From: Chryseobacterium gleum
GTDB lineage: Bacteria; Bacteroidota; Bacteroidia; Flavobacteriales; Flavobacteriaceae
Reading direction: 5' to 3'
Length of the DNA stretch: 64,000 bases
Assembly: GCA_945897915.1 (NCBI GenBank)
Contig: CAMDGB010000001.1
Coordinates: 62,001 to 126,000, forward strand
This document shows positions 1-8,628 of the stretch, piece by piece (within the stretch, counting starts at the first letter, position 1; each line of letters opens with the position of its first letter). The notes beneath the pieces were generated by a model that was given only the letters and a program-made list of their open reading frames with translations, did not search any database and was not told where the DNA came from. The translations under genes and the position numbers were made by a program.

Positions 1-1172
1 ATGGCGCCATTTTCATTCATTATTTTTGCGCCTTTACTTTCGGCATCGGCTATACAATCATTTAAATAGTTGAATTTATTTTCCTCGGGTAAAGGTGTAA
101 TTTGCACTTTTTCGTCCCAAGGCATACCAAATTTTAAAGCATCCACTTTTTCGCAGAATTTTCTTACAAATTCATCTTTTATATTTTCATGAACAAATAG
201 TATTTTTAAAGCTGTACAACGTTGTCCATTAAAAGACAAACTTCCTAAAAGACATTCTTCTATAGCATTTTCTATATTGGCATTTTCTAAAACTATCGCT
301 GGATTTTTGGCATCCAATCCTAAAATAGCTCGTAATCGGTTTACTTTTGGATGTGCTTTTTTAATATCTGATGCAACTTTACTAGAACCAATCAAGGTTA
401 AAACATTTATTTTTCCGGTATTCATTAACGGTTCAACAATTTCACTTCCTTTTCCATAAAGATAATTTACAACGCCTTTTGGAAAACTTTTTTCTATGGC
501 TTTAGATAAACAGTAATGCAACAAACAACCATGTTTTGGTGGTTTAAACAAAATTACATTACCCATTATCAGGGCAGGAATTAGCAAAGTATATGTTTCA
601 TTTAAAGGATAATTATATGGGCCAATACAAAGCGTTATACCTAAAGGCGAACGACGAATTTGACCAATTACACCTTCTTCGATAGTAAAAGTAGCCGATT
701 TTCGTTCTAATTTTTTTAAAGATTCAATGGTGTCGTAAATGTATTTTATGGTTCTATCAAATTCTTTTTCAGAATCTTTTTCGGACTTTCCGATTTCCCA
801 CATCAATAAATTTATAACTTCTGTTCTCAACTTTAGCATTTCGCCAACAAAATGTTCCACATGAGAAATTCTTTTTTCAACAGAAAGCATGGGCCATTCT
901 CCAAAACCATTTTCATATGCTAGTTCCGCACTTTCTAAACATTCAATTGCTTCAGGCAAACCTGTTTTTGGTATTTTCCCAATTAAAATACGCTCTAATT
1001 TTTCACTAGATGTTGGTTTGCAAATAGCAGAATGAATTTCATTGAAAGGACCATTCCAAGTTTTGAATGCTCCGTTTACCAAATATTCTTCTTGGTTAAT
1101 AAACGGAATTTCTTTAGAATTTACAGTAGAAAAAACATCAAAAAGCTGATTTTTAGAAATATGATTTTGCAT
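1..1172 (-). CDS. gapN: Aldehyde dehydrogenase family, probable NADP-dependent glyceraldehyde-3-phosphate dehydrogenase (3' end cut by window edge)
   Basis: The reverse strand is open from an ATG at 1172 to the window edge, about 390 codons without a stop, so the C-terminal part is missing. The visible part carries the aldehyde dehydrogenase fold: a GPYNYPLNE nucleotide-binding stretch, FKPPKHG, and the catalytic cysteine in FNGQRCTALK (about residue 319, codon at 216-218). GQRCTA is typical of the non-phosphorylating, NADP-linked GAPDH branch (GapN), which oxidises glyceraldehyde-3-phosphate directly to 3-phosphoglycerate and yields NADPH in the cytosol. It stands divergent from the YjbR gene. 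Another aldehyde dehydrogenase of the same superfamily is possible; the family is certain, the substrate is inferred. Confidence 0.82.
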   Translation of the reverse strand, partial: MQNHISKNQLFDVFSTVNSKEIPFINQEEYLVNGAFKTWNGPFNEIHSAICKPTSSEKLERILIGKIPKTGLPEAIECLESAELAYENGFGEWPMLSVEKRISHVEHFVGEMLKLRTEVINLLMWEIGKSEKDSEKEFDRTIKYIYDTIESLKKLERKSATFTIEEGVIGQIRRSPLGITLCIGPYNYPLNETYTLLIPALIMGNVILFKPPKHGCLLHYCLSKAIEKSFPKGVVNYLYGKGSEIVEPLMNTGKINVLTLIGSSKVASDIKKAHPKVNRLRAILGLDAKNPAIVLENANIENAIEECLLGSLSFNGQRCTALKILFVHENIKDEFVRKFCEKVDALKFGMPWDEKVQITPLPEENKFNYLNDCIADAESKGAKIMNENGA

Positions 1173-1266
1173 TGCTTTATAAATAAAATTAAAATTTTGC
1201 TAAAAATAATAATTTTATAATCAAAACCAACTCCACAATTCATAAAATTTAATTATTTTTGAAAAC

Positions 1267-1638
1267 ATGAACATTCAACAATTATTTGAATTTTGCCAAT
1301 CTAAAAAAGGCGTAACTGAACATTTTCCATTTGATGAAGATACTTTGGTGTTTAAAGTTGGTGGGAAAATGTTTTGTTTGACTTCCTTAAAACAATGGGA
1401 AAACCAAGAGCCAAGTTTGAATTTAAAATGCGACCCAGAACGCGCCATAGACCTTCGCGCAACTTATGAAGCTATTGAGCCAGGTTACCACATGAGTAAA
1501 GTGCATTGGAATATCGTAAATTTTAATTCAGATGTAAACGATAAGATGATGTGTGAATTAATTAATGAATCCTACCACTTGATATTAAAAAGTTTGACTA
1601 AAAAAATCCAATCAGAAATTCAAGAATCTGAAAATTAG
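1267..1638 (+). CDS. MmcQ/YjbR family protein
   Basis: A 123-residue protein of the usual length for the MmcQ/YjbR family, a small CyaY-like fold often labelled DNA-binding. Near the N-terminus it has the typical pattern of a short helix followed by FPFDEDTLVFKVGGKMF, then a central LNLKCDP stretch and the YHMSKVHWN motif about residue 75-85, all usual for the family. No signal peptide or membrane segment is present. It is divergent from the upstream aldehyde dehydrogenase and followed after 60 bases by the PH/SHOCT gene on the same strand, so the two may be cotranscribed. The molecular role of the family is not settled. Confidence 0.85.
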   Translation: MNIQQLFEFCQSKKGVTEHFPFDEDTLVFKVGGKMFCLTSLKQWENQEPSLNLKCDPERAIDLRATYEAIEPGYHMSKVHWNIVNFNSDVNDKMMCELINESYHLILKSLTKKIQSEIQESEN

Positions 1639-1698
1639 GCATTACTTTTGATACCATCTCATACACTTTTAACCCATCAGCTAATAAACTAATTAAAA

Positions 1699-2367
1699 AT
1701 GATTGACAATTTAAAAAAAATATTAAACGAAGACCAAGATCCAAAAGCGATTGAAAAAATTACGTCTAAATTGGAAAACTTATTAATGTCCAATGAAGAA
1801 GTGGGCTACATTGCTGTTCAGAAAAAACCTGCAATTACCGTTTTTCCTGATAGTATTGTGGTAACCAACAAACGCATTATTTTATGTAAACCTAAAAATT
1901 TAGGATTATCAATGGAATTTATGGATTATGATTGGGATGACATTGCTGGCACTTTTGTAAAAGAAGGATTTTTAGGTTCAGATTTTTCTTTTTCTACTAA
2001 AACAGACTTAACACACACGGTAGAATATTTACCAAAAAACCAAGCACGTAAATTATATACGTATGCTAAAGAACAATTGGATGTTTTGAAAAATGGGGTT
2101 TCGACAATCTCAAATTCGGTTGTAAATGCATCAGTTGAAATTGAAGAAGTTCCAACAGAAGAAGTTACTCATTTTGCTGAAATTATCTCTTCAGTTCAGG
2201 ATACAGAATTAGAGGAAGCGCTTCCGTTTCAAGAGAAAAAGCTTTCCGAATTTTCTAAAGATGAATTATTTGATAAACTTAATAATTATAAAAAACTGCT
2301 AGACAACGGATTAATCCTTCAAGGAGAATACGATAAATTAAAAAATGAAATTTTACCTTTTTTATAA
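1699..2367 (+). CDS. Bacterial PH-like domain protein with C-terminal SHOCT-like motif
   Basis: 222 residues, predicted soluble. Residues about 15-130 look like a bacterial pleckstrin-homology-type domain, with alternating beta-strand patterns such as VFPDSIVVTNKRIILCKP and a YDWDDI stretch. A low-complexity acidic linker (about 135-185) follows. The last 40 residues (KDELFDKLNNYKKLLDNG, then GEYDKLKNEIL) match the SHOCT oligomerisation motif often found at protein ends. There is no signal peptide, so it is probably cytoplasmic or membrane-associated. Function is not known; PH/SHOCT proteins of this build are common in Flavobacteriia. The start is the first ATG after a short A/T-rich gap. Confidence 0.7.
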   Translation: MIDNLKKILNEDQDPKAIEKITSKLENLLMSNEEVGYIAVQKKPAITVFPDSIVVTNKRIILCKPKNLGLSMEFMDYDWDDIAGTFVKEGFLGSDFSFSTKTDLTHTVEYLPKNQARKLYTYAKEQLDVLKNGVSTISNSVVNASVEIEEVPTEEVTHFAEIISSVQDTELEEALPFQEKKLSEFSKDELFDKLNNYKKLLDNGLILQGEYDKLKNEILPFL

Positions 2368-2451
2368 TAATTATTCACTTTTTTTAACTATATTGTTGAT
2401 TTTCAAAATAAATTTATTATTATTGTATTCAAATTAATAAAAACCATTACT

Positions 2452-4164
2452 ATGAAAAAAATTACTTTAATTGCATTATTATTTGCAGCATTTCAGATGA
2501 ATGCGCAAACCATAGTTCAAACAACTCCTCAGAATAAAAAGGTTATTCTTGAAGAATTTACTGGCGTTAATTGTGTTTGGTGTCCAGCTGGTCATACAAT
2601 AGCTAATGCTATTAAAGCATCAAATCCTAGCAATGTTTTTTTAATTAATATTCACGTTGGAAGTTTTGCTACACCAAGTGCTAGTCAACCAGACTTTAGA
2701 ACTCCTTTTGGAACAGCTATAGTGAATCAAACCGGAATAGCTGGTTATCCAGCTGGTACAGTAAATCGTACTGTGTTTCCTGGTAGTGCTCAAAACGGTA
2801 CAACTGGTACAGCGATGAGTAGAAATTTCTGGACTGCTGCTGCAAATCAGACTATAGCCCAGTCTTCTTATGTAAACGTTGCGACTACTGCTACAATTAA
2901 TGCAACTACTAGATTGTTAACTGTACTTGTTGAAGCTTATTATACGGGTTCTAGTCCTGTTACTACCAATAAATTAAATGTTGCGTTTTTACAAAATAAC
3001 ACTACAGGTGCTCAAGTTGGAGGAAATCAAGGAGATAATTACAATCACCAACACAGATTAATTCACATGTTGACTGGTCAATGGGGTGAGACTATAAATA
3101 CAACAACAGCCGGTACTTTTGTAACCAGAACGTATACTTATACCATTCCAGCTGATTACAATAATATCATCGCTGAAATGGGCGAATTTGAAATTGTTGC
3201 TTTTATGGCTGAAACACAGCAAAAAATTATTTCAGGTAACGGTGCAGTTCCTACTTATACAGGATTAGTTGCAAATGATGTTAAATTGAAAGAAGTTCAA
3301 AATATTGAAAGTCAATGTGCATCTCCAATCGCACCAAAAATTAAAATCCAAAATTATGGACAAACAGCTTTAACTACATTACCTATTACGTACAGTGTAA
3401 ATGGTGGCACACCACAAGTGTATAATTGGACGGGTAATTTAGTTTCATTTGCAAAAGAATCGGTTACTTTGCCTGCAATTACTTATAATTTGATAAGTAG
3501 TAATGTTTTAAATGTTTCGATTCCTGCAGACGCAAATGTATCTGACAACAATGGCTCTGTATCTTTTGCAAAAGCAGCAGTAACTACAGATACTAATATT
3601 ACAATTAAAATTACACTTGATCAGTGGGGTTCTGAATCCTCATGGCAGTTATTAAATTCAAGTAATACACCTGTGGCAACCAGCCCAACCTATACAGATT
3701 CAGCTGCTGCAGGAGCATATCCTCAAGCAGATATAAACGTAACAGTACCATTCGATTGTTACAAGTTTGTTATGAATGATTCTTACGGAGATGGTATGGA
3801 TGGTGGTTATGGTGTTGGTTCTTATCAAGTACTTGCAAATGGAGTTGTAATTCCAGGCATTGAGGGTGGCGCTTTTGGATCTTCAGAAACTAGAGTATTC
3901 CAAGTAGCTAATATTCTTGGCGTAGAAAACTTTACTACAAATGAAATTACGTTATATCCAAATCCTTCTAATGGTATTTTTACAATCAGTACGCAACTAC
4001 CAACAGATGTTGTTGCAATTGACGTTACAGGTAAAGAAGTTTTCAGAATGTTAAACATTAACAACCAAACTACTTTAAATTTAACCCAACTTCAAAAAGG
4101 ACTTTACTTACTAAAATTGAGTAACGAATTAGGAGAGCAAACCAAAAAAATAATAATTGAATAA
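2452..4164 (+). CDS. Omp28-related outer-membrane/secreted protein with T9SS type A sorting domain
   Basis: 570 residues. A signal peptide (about 1-19, ending QMNAQ) is followed by an Omp28-type domain with a thioredoxin-like start: KVILEEFTGVNCVWCPAGH, with a CxxC pair at residues 41 and 44. The middle part is beta-rich and contains a region like a proprotein-convertase P or jelly-roll domain (DSYGDGMDGGYG). The last 75 residues (ITLYPNPSNGIFTI ... KGLYLLKL ... KKIIIE) are a classic type A C-terminal signal for the type IX secretion system, so the protein should cross the outer membrane and be released or anchored at the surface. A lipoprotein gene follows 14 bases later, probably in one transcript. 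Confidence 0.88.
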   Translation: MKKITLIALLFAAFQMNAQTIVQTTPQNKKVILEEFTGVNCVWCPAGHTIANAIKASNPSNVFLINIHVGSFATPSASQPDFRTPFGTAIVNQTGIAGYPAGTVNRTVFPGSAQNGTTGTAMSRNFWTAAANQTIAQSSYVNVATTATINATTRLLTVLVEAYYTGSSPVTTNKLNVAFLQNNTTGAQVGGNQGDNYNHQHRLIHMLTGQWGETINTTTAGTFVTRTYTYTIPADYNNIIAEMGEFEIVAFMAETQQKIISGNGAVPTYTGLVANDVKLKEVQNIESQCASPIAPKIKIQNYGQTALTTLPITYSVNGGTPQVYNWTGNLVSFAKESVTLPAITYNLISSNVLNVSIPADANVSDNNGSVSFAKAAVTTDTNITIKITLDQWGSESSWQLLNSSNTPVATSPTYTDSAAAGAYPQADINVTVPFDCYKFVMNDSYGDGMDGGYGVGSYQVLANGVVIPGIEGGAFGSSETRVFQVANILGVENFTTNEITLYPNPSNGIFTISTQLPTDVVAIDVTGKEVFRMLNINNQTTLNLTQLQKGLYLLKLSNELGEQTKKIIIE

Positions 4165-4178
4165 TTAAATAAAAAACT

Positions 4179-4718
4179 ATGAAAAAAATTGTAATCCTTT
4201 TATTTGCTGTTGTTACGGCTATTAGCTGTAGTAAAGACGATGAGCAAACACCAACTCCAGAACCAGTTGCAAATACGGCACTTAAAGTTTTTCATAAAAC
4301 TACAGGAGCTGAAATTAAAGATGGAGATGTTTTAACTGTTAATTCTATTTCATCACAAGGTGGTGCTAATGAGTTAAAATTTTATTTTAAAAATACGTCT
4401 GCTGCTCCAATAAATACAAAAGTAAAGTTTATTTCTTTTAGTGGAGTTCCTGATACTAGTTATTTAAGTATTTGTATTGGCGCGCAATGTTTGTCTGCAA
4501 TTTCTACGGGTTATTCTTATCCATTAAGTTCGGAGCCAATAATAACTGTTCCAGCAAATGGAAATATTGGAATTATTGAAGACTATAAAATTTATAATAC
4601 TTCAACTCCTGTAGCTCCAGCAACTACTATTGAATATGTTTTTGAAGCATATCAGTACGATGCTAATGGCACTCCTGTAGGAAATAAAGTACGATTTACT
4701 TACAGATATCAGCAATAA
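4179..4718 (+). CDS. Hypothetical lipoprotein, possibly surface-exposed
   Basis: 179 residues. The N-terminus is a lipoprotein signal with the lipobox AISC (Cys17). The residues after the cysteine, SKDDE, resemble the acidic lipoprotein export signal that sends lipoproteins to the cell surface in Flavobacteriia, so surface exposure is plausible. The rest is beta-rich (for example VLTVNSISSQGGANELKFYFKN and YVFEAYQYDANG) and I recognise no enzyme motif. It lies 14 bases after the Omp28-like T9SS protein and ends before a strong terminator, so the two form a small surface-protein operon. The partnership is inferred only from position. Confidence 0.72.
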   Translation: MKKIVILLFAVVTAISCSKDDEQTPTPEPVANTALKVFHKTTGAEIKDGDVLTVNSISSQGGANELKFYFKNTSAAPINTKVKFISFSGVPDTSYLSICIGAQCLSAISTGYSYPLSSEPIITVPANGNIGIIEDYKIYNTSTPVAPATTIEYVFEAYQYDANGTPVGNKVRFTYRYQQ

Positions 4719-4742
4719 AACAAAATATATATTTGTTTAATT

Positions 4743-4771
4743 AAAGTGAGTCCATTGGGCTCACTTTTTTT
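4743..4771 (+). terminator. Rho-independent terminator
   Basis: The arm AAAGTGAG at 4743-4750 pairs with CTCACTTT at 4760-4767, with a few extra pairs inside, and is followed by a T run. It closes the Omp28/lipoprotein operon. Confidence 0.85.
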
Positions 4772-4877
4772 GTATTATATTTTTTAAAATGTTGTAATTC
4801 AATTAATTATATTTTTATAAAGAACAAATTCTACTTAAAAACAGATTATAAATATTAATTAGTTAAAGAATAGTTTT

Positions 4878-4885
4878 TATATTTG
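4878..4885 (+). promoter_or_regulatory. Bacteroidetes -7 promoter element (TATATTTG)
   Basis: Matches the Flavobacterium -7 consensus TAnnTTTG, 23 bases before the start codon at 4909 and just after the terminator of the previous operon. Motif match only. Confidence 0.55.
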
Positions 4886-4908
4886 CAGTTAATTTAAATA
4901 TTTTTATA

Positions 4909-5388
4909 ATGCGAGTATTATTTTTAATGCTATTTATTTTTGGTTCTGAAATCTTAAGTGCTCAACAACTTCATCACGAAATGACAAGTGCTCAAGGTGG
5001 TACTGTAACAACAGCCAATGGGCAATTGGTTCGATATACAGTTGGACAACAATCAGTTACAGGAACTTCTTCTAACGGCTATGTTGTGCAGCAAGGATTT
5101 CAACAAAGTAATTGGGGCAAAATTTTAGAACAAAATACGATTTCTATTGCTACAATTGTGTTTCCAAATCCATTTGTAAATGAAGTAAATTTTTCATTTT
5201 CAACTTCTCCAGGCGATAAAATTTCAGCATATGTATTTGATGTTTTAGGTCGTTTAGTGTATTGTGAAGACGTTAAAAATGAAAATAATTCAATTAAATT
5301 AAATCTACTGCATCTTTCTACAGCTGAATATTTAGTCAAACTTTCATCAGATAAGTTTGTTCATTCTGCTAAAATTATAAAAAAATAA
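4909..5388 (+). CDS. Minimal T9SS type A sorting-domain protein
   Basis: 159 residues: a signal peptide (about 1-18, ending LSAQQ), a short middle segment (HHEMTSAQGGTVTTANGQL and a VGQQSVTGTSSNGYVVQQGFQQ stretch) and a type A C-terminal T9SS domain (VFPNPFVNEVNFSF ... YVFDVLGRLVY ... AEYLVKLSSDKFVHSAKIIKK). Only about 60 residues are left as mature cargo, far smaller than the large adhesins usually paired with PorP/SprF proteins. It sits directly before a PorP/SprF and OmpA pair, which suggests it is the dedicated substrate of that pair or a small surface component of it. The secretion route is clear; the function is unknown. Confidence 0.8.
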   Translation: MRVLFLMLFIFGSEILSAQQLHHEMTSAQGGTVTTANGQLVRYTVGQQSVTGTSSNGYVVQQGFQQSNWGKILEQNTISIATIVFPNPFVNEVNFSFSTSPGDKISAYVFDVLGRLVYCEDVKNENNSIKLNLLHLSTAEYLVKLSSDKFVHSAKIIKK

Positions 5389-5439
5389 TAACTTCATATT
5401 CGTCATTTTTTTTAAACGTAAAATTCAATTATATAAAAC

Positions 5440-5447
5440 TATATTTG
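5440..5447 (+). promoter_or_regulatory. Bacteroidetes -7 promoter element (TATATTTG)
   Basis: TAnnTTTG match 25 bases before the PorP/SprF start codon. It would give the PorP/OmpA pair its own promoter, separate from the upstream T9SS cargo gene. Confidence 0.55.
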
Positions 5448-5472
5448 TTTTATCATTAAAAATGTCTTTTGG

Positions 5473-6426
5473 ATGAAATACAGAATAGATATAGTAAATA
5501 AATTAGCACTAACTAAAGTCATTTTTATAATGTCTTTAGGGCTGCTTAATACTACTAAATCTGTAGCACAGCAAGACGCCCAGTTTACAAAATATATGTA
5601 TAACACTATAAACGTAAATCCTGCTTATGCTGGTTCAAGAGGTGTATTAAGTGTATTTGGTATATACAGAGCGCAATGGGTCGGTTTAGAAGGCGCACCT
5701 ACTACATCAGTTGCATCATTACATGCTCCAATAAATAATTCTAGAGTTGGATTGGGAATTTCTCTTTCAAAAGATGAAATAGGTATTTCAGACAGAAAAA
5801 CAGTTGCTACAGACTTTTCTTACTCTATAAATACTTCAGAAGACTTTAAGTTATCTTTTGGTATTAAAGGTTCAGCTAGTTTGTTAAATGCAGATTATAC
5901 CAAACTAAATAAGTATGATAAAAACGATCCAAAGTTTCAAAATAATATTGATAATCAATTTTCGCCAAATATAGGAGCAGGGGTTTACTATCATTCAAAT
6001 AAATTATATGCAGGCTTTTCTGTCCCATTTGTTTTAGAAACTAAACATTTTGATGACAATACATCTTCTATAGCTAAAGACGCTTTGCATTATTACTTTA
6101 TAGGAGGTTATGTTTTTGACATGTCAGAAACTACAAAATTTAAACCTGCATTTTTAATTAAATCCGTAAAAGGAGCGCCACTTCAAGCAGATATAACCGT
6201 TAATTTTATGTTTTATGATAAATTTGTTCTTGGTACAGCTTGGCGATGGAGCGCCGCAGCAAGTGCATTAGCTGGTTTTCAGATTGATAATAATTGGTTT
6301 ATTGGCTATACGTATGATTCTGATACTACAAAATTAGCCAATTATAACTCTGGCTCGCATGAAATCTTTTTAAGATATGAGTTTAAAGGAAAACAAGAAA
6401 AAATTGTTTCACCTAGATTTTTCTAA
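5473..6426 (+). CDS. PorP/SprF family type IX secretion system outer-membrane protein
   Basis: 317 residues. A signal peptide (about 1-33, ending SVAQQ) precedes the PorP/SprF signature DAQFTKYMYNTINVNPAYAGSRG, seen here at residues about 34-57, and the IYRAQWVGLEGAPTT stretch. The rest is a series of amphipathic strands of a PorP-type outer-membrane beta-barrel, ending in an aromatic residue (FF). In gliding Bacteroidetes, SprF-like proteins help secrete or anchor a partner T9SS adhesin. The OmpA-type gene starts two bases after its stop, so they are translationally close and surely one operon. The likely cargo is the small T9SS protein just upstream. Which gliding adhesin it serves, if any, is not visible. 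Confidence 0.9.
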   Translation: MKYRIDIVNKLALTKVIFIMSLGLLNTTKSVAQQDAQFTKYMYNTINVNPAYAGSRGVLSVFGIYRAQWVGLEGAPTTSVASLHAPINNSRVGLGISLSKDEIGISDRKTVATDFSYSINTSEDFKLSFGIKGSASLLNADYTKLNKYDKNDPKFQNNIDNQFSPNIGAGVYYHSNKLYAGFSVPFVLETKHFDDNTSSIAKDALHYYFIGGYVFDMSETTKFKPAFLIKSVKGAPLQADITVNFMFYDKFVLGTAWRWSAAASALAGFQIDNNWFIGYTYDSDTTKLANYNSGSHEIFLRYEFKGKQEKIVSPRFF

Positions 6427-6427
6427 C

Positions 6428-8383
6428 ATGATAAATAGTATGAAAATAAGTAATAGTATTTCGTTTTGTTTATTAGTTTTTGTTTTTTTTGGTTATTCTC
6501 AAGAAGTAAAACTGAAAAAAGCGAATTCTAATTACGAGAATTTTCAATATGCGGATGCCATTAAAACCTATGAAAAAGTAGCACAAAAAGGACATAAGTC
6601 TGTCGAATTATATAGTAAATTAGGCGATTCCTATTATTTTCAATCTAAATTAAAGGAAGCACATAAATGGTATAATGAATTATTTTCATTAAAAAAGAAG
6701 CTAAATTCAGAATATTACTTCAGATATGCACAAACCTTAAAAGCAGTTGGCAATTACAAAAAAGCCGATGCTATGACGGCTGTTTTCAATCAGGTAAATA
6801 CTTCCGATATGCGTGCAATTTTATCCAATGTACAACTTGATTATTTGGAAAAAATCAAAAATAATTCGAGTAGATATACCATACAAAATGCAGGAATAAA
6901 CTCAGAATTTTCTGATTATGGTACTTCTTTTTATAAAAACACATTGGTTTTTACCTCTGCAAGAGATACCGGCGGTGTTTTTGTAAAAAAGCACAATTGG
7001 ACCAATCAGTCATATACAAACTTATATGGTTCGTTAATTTCTGATAACGGAAACCTGTCTGAACCAGAAAAATTTTCTAAAAAAATTAATTCAAAATACC
7101 ACGAGTCTACTCCTGTTTTCACAAACGATGGCTTGACGATGTATTTTACTAGAAATAATTATTTAAATAGTAAAAAAGGAAGAGATAGCGAGAAAGGCGT
7201 TTTACTAAAATTATATAAAGCTACTAAAGATGGAGAGGAATGGGGCGCCGTTTCGGAATTACCATTTAACAGTAACGAATACAGTTGTGCACATCCAGCC
7301 TTATCTACTGATGAAAAAACATTGTATTTCTCTTCAAATATGCCGGGAACAAAAGGCATGTCTGATATTTATAAAGTGACCATTCTTTCTGATGGTAATT
7401 TTGGCTCACCTATTAATTTAGGTGATAAAATTAATACAGAAGCTAGAGAAACATTCCCATTTATTTCAAAAAATAACGAATTATATTTTGCCTCAGATGG
7501 ACATCCAGGATTGGGTGGCTTAGATGTGTTTGTTGCCCAACTAAATGAAAATGGCACACATGGTAAAATTAAAAATATAGGTGAGCCAGTAAATTCTAAT
7601 TTTGATGATTTTAGTTTTATTATAGATACCAATTCAAACAATGGTTTTTTTAGTTCAAATAGAGAAAATATCAATTTAGGATATGATGATATTTACAGAT
7701 GTACAGAAACTATTCCTTTGCCAAAAGATTGTCAGCAAAATTTAAAAGGTGTAGTTGTGAATTCAAACACAAAAGTACCAATTCAGGGAGTAAAATTGGT
7801 ATTATTTGACATAAATTATGTAAAATTAAATGAACAAATTTCTGATATAGAAGGAAAATTTGATTTTGGTTTTGTTGACTGTGAAAATAAATTCCGAATT
7901 CTTCTCGAGCAAAAGGAATACGTTCCTTTAGAAAATATTATTATTACAAAAGAGTCTGACACGAAAGACATAAAAATGGCAATGATTCCAAAATTACAGC
8001 CACTTCAAGTGGGAGAGGACTTAAGCAAAACATTAGGAATTGAAATTATTTATTTTGATTTAGACAAATCAAACATTCGCCATGATGCCGAAGTAGAACT
8101 AGCAAAAATTTTAGAAGTAATGAAGCAATATCCAACTATGGAAATTGATGTTCGTTCCCATACAGATAGTCGTCAAACTGCTAATTATAATTTAGTTCTA
8201 TCCGATAAGCGTGTAAAATCTTCTATAAATTGGTTAATTGAAAATGGCATTGATGCCAAACGATTAACCGGAAGAGGTTATGGTGAGTCGCAATTATTAA
8301 ATGAATGTTCGGATGAGATACCTTGCACAGAAGAAGCACATCAAGCCAATAGAAGAAGCGAATTTATTATTGTGAAACTGTAA
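6428..8383 (+). CDS. OmpA family protein with TPR, PD40 beta-propeller and regulatory-like domain
   Basis: About 651 residues. I start it at the ATG two bases after the PorP stop; the ATG at 6440 is an alternative. A signal peptide ends near FFGYSQE. Then come TPR-like helices (about 30-130: ADAIKTYEKVAQKG, KLGDSYYFQSKLKEAHKWY), WD40-like PD40 strands (about 190-400: LYFSSNMPGTKGMSDIYKV, LYFASDGHPGLGGLDVFV), a carboxypeptidase-regulatory-like fold (about 440-510) and a C-terminal OmpA peptidoglycan-binding domain (IYFDLDKSNIRHDAE, VRSHTDSR, NRRSEFIIVKL). Such proteins anchor PorP/SprF modules to the cell wall. The domain order is the usual one for the PorP-OmpA pair. A strong bidirectional terminator follows. 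Confidence 0.9.
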   Translation: MINSMKISNSISFCLLVFVFFGYSQEVKLKKANSNYENFQYADAIKTYEKVAQKGHKSVELYSKLGDSYYFQSKLKEAHKWYNELFSLKKKLNSEYYFRYAQTLKAVGNYKKADAMTAVFNQVNTSDMRAILSNVQLDYLEKIKNNSSRYTIQNAGINSEFSDYGTSFYKNTLVFTSARDTGGVFVKKHNWTNQSYTNLYGSLISDNGNLSEPEKFSKKINSKYHESTPVFTNDGLTMYFTRNNYLNSKKGRDSEKGVLLKLYKATKDGEEWGAVSELPFNSNEYSCAHPALSTDEKTLYFSSNMPGTKGMSDIYKVTILSDGNFGSPINLGDKINTEARETFPFISKNNELYFASDGHPGLGGLDVFVAQLNENGTHGKIKNIGEPVNSNFDDFSFIIDTNSNNGFFSSNRENINLGYDDIYRCTETIPLPKDCQQNLKGVVVNSNTKVPIQGVKLVLFDINYVKLNEQISDIEGKFDFGFVDCENKFRILLEQKEYVPLENIIITKESDTKDIKMAMIPKLQPLQVGEDLSKTLGIEIIYFDLDKSNIRHDAEVELAKILEVMKQYPTMEIDVRSHTDSRQTANYNLVLSDKRVKSSINWLIENGIDAKRLTGRGYGESQLLNECSDEIPCTEEAHQANRRSEFIIVKL

Positions 8384-8394
8384 TTTTTACAAAC

Positions 8395-8433
8395 AAAAAA
8401 CCCTTGAAAATCATAGGATTATCAAGGGTTTTT
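8395..8433. terminator. Bidirectional terminator between OmpA gene and tRNA-Phe
   Basis: The arm AAAAAACCCTTGA (8395-8407) pairs with TCAAGGGTTTTT (8422-8433); the loop holds a further AATC/GATT pairing. A and T runs on both flanks let it serve the OmpA gene on plus and the tRNA on minus. Confidence 0.88.
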
Positions 8434-8434
8434 G

Positions 8435-8507
8435 TGGTACCTCCAGGGATCGAACCAGGGACACATGGATTTTCAGTCCATTGCTCTACCATCTGAGCTA
8501 AGGTACC
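8435..8507 (-). tRNA. tRNA-Phe (anticodon GAA)
   Basis: 73 bases on the reverse strand. The acceptor GGTACCT pairs with AGGTACC, the D arm reads AGCTCAGATGGTAGAGC, the anticodon stem ATGGA/TCCAT encloses loop CTGAAAA (anticodon GAA at 472-474 of the 8000 block), and the T arm is CCTGG TTCGATC CCTGG-like. The discriminator is A and CCA is not encoded. It is transcribed away from coaX toward the shared terminator. Confidence 0.96.
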
Positions 8508-8602
8508 TTGCGACTTTAGGTAATACAACCTATTCATTGCGGGTGCAAATATAGAACCTATTTTATATTTACCAAAACAATTATTAAAAAAAATCATTTT
8601 CG

Positions 8603-8610
8603 TACATTTG
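8603..8610 (+). promoter_or_regulatory. Bacteroidetes -7 promoter element (TACATTTG)
   Basis: TAnnTTTG match 18 bases before the coaX start codon; the probable promoter of the coaX-barrel-lptC series. Confidence 0.6.
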
Positions 8611-8628
8611 CATTTCTAATAATAATAT

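Noticed and set aside
277-459. Plus-strand reading frame of 60 codons near the window start
   Set aside because: It lies antisense within the aldehyde dehydrogenase gene, whose minus frame has clear family motifs including the catalytic cysteine.
1032-1220. Plus-strand frame covering the region before the YjbR gene
   Set aside because: It overlaps the N-terminal coding part of the minus-strand aldehyde dehydrogenase and shows only A/T-rich composition.
8367-8597. Minus-strand frame over tRNA-Phe
   Set aside because: It translates the tRNA and its terminator and is therefore not a protein gene.
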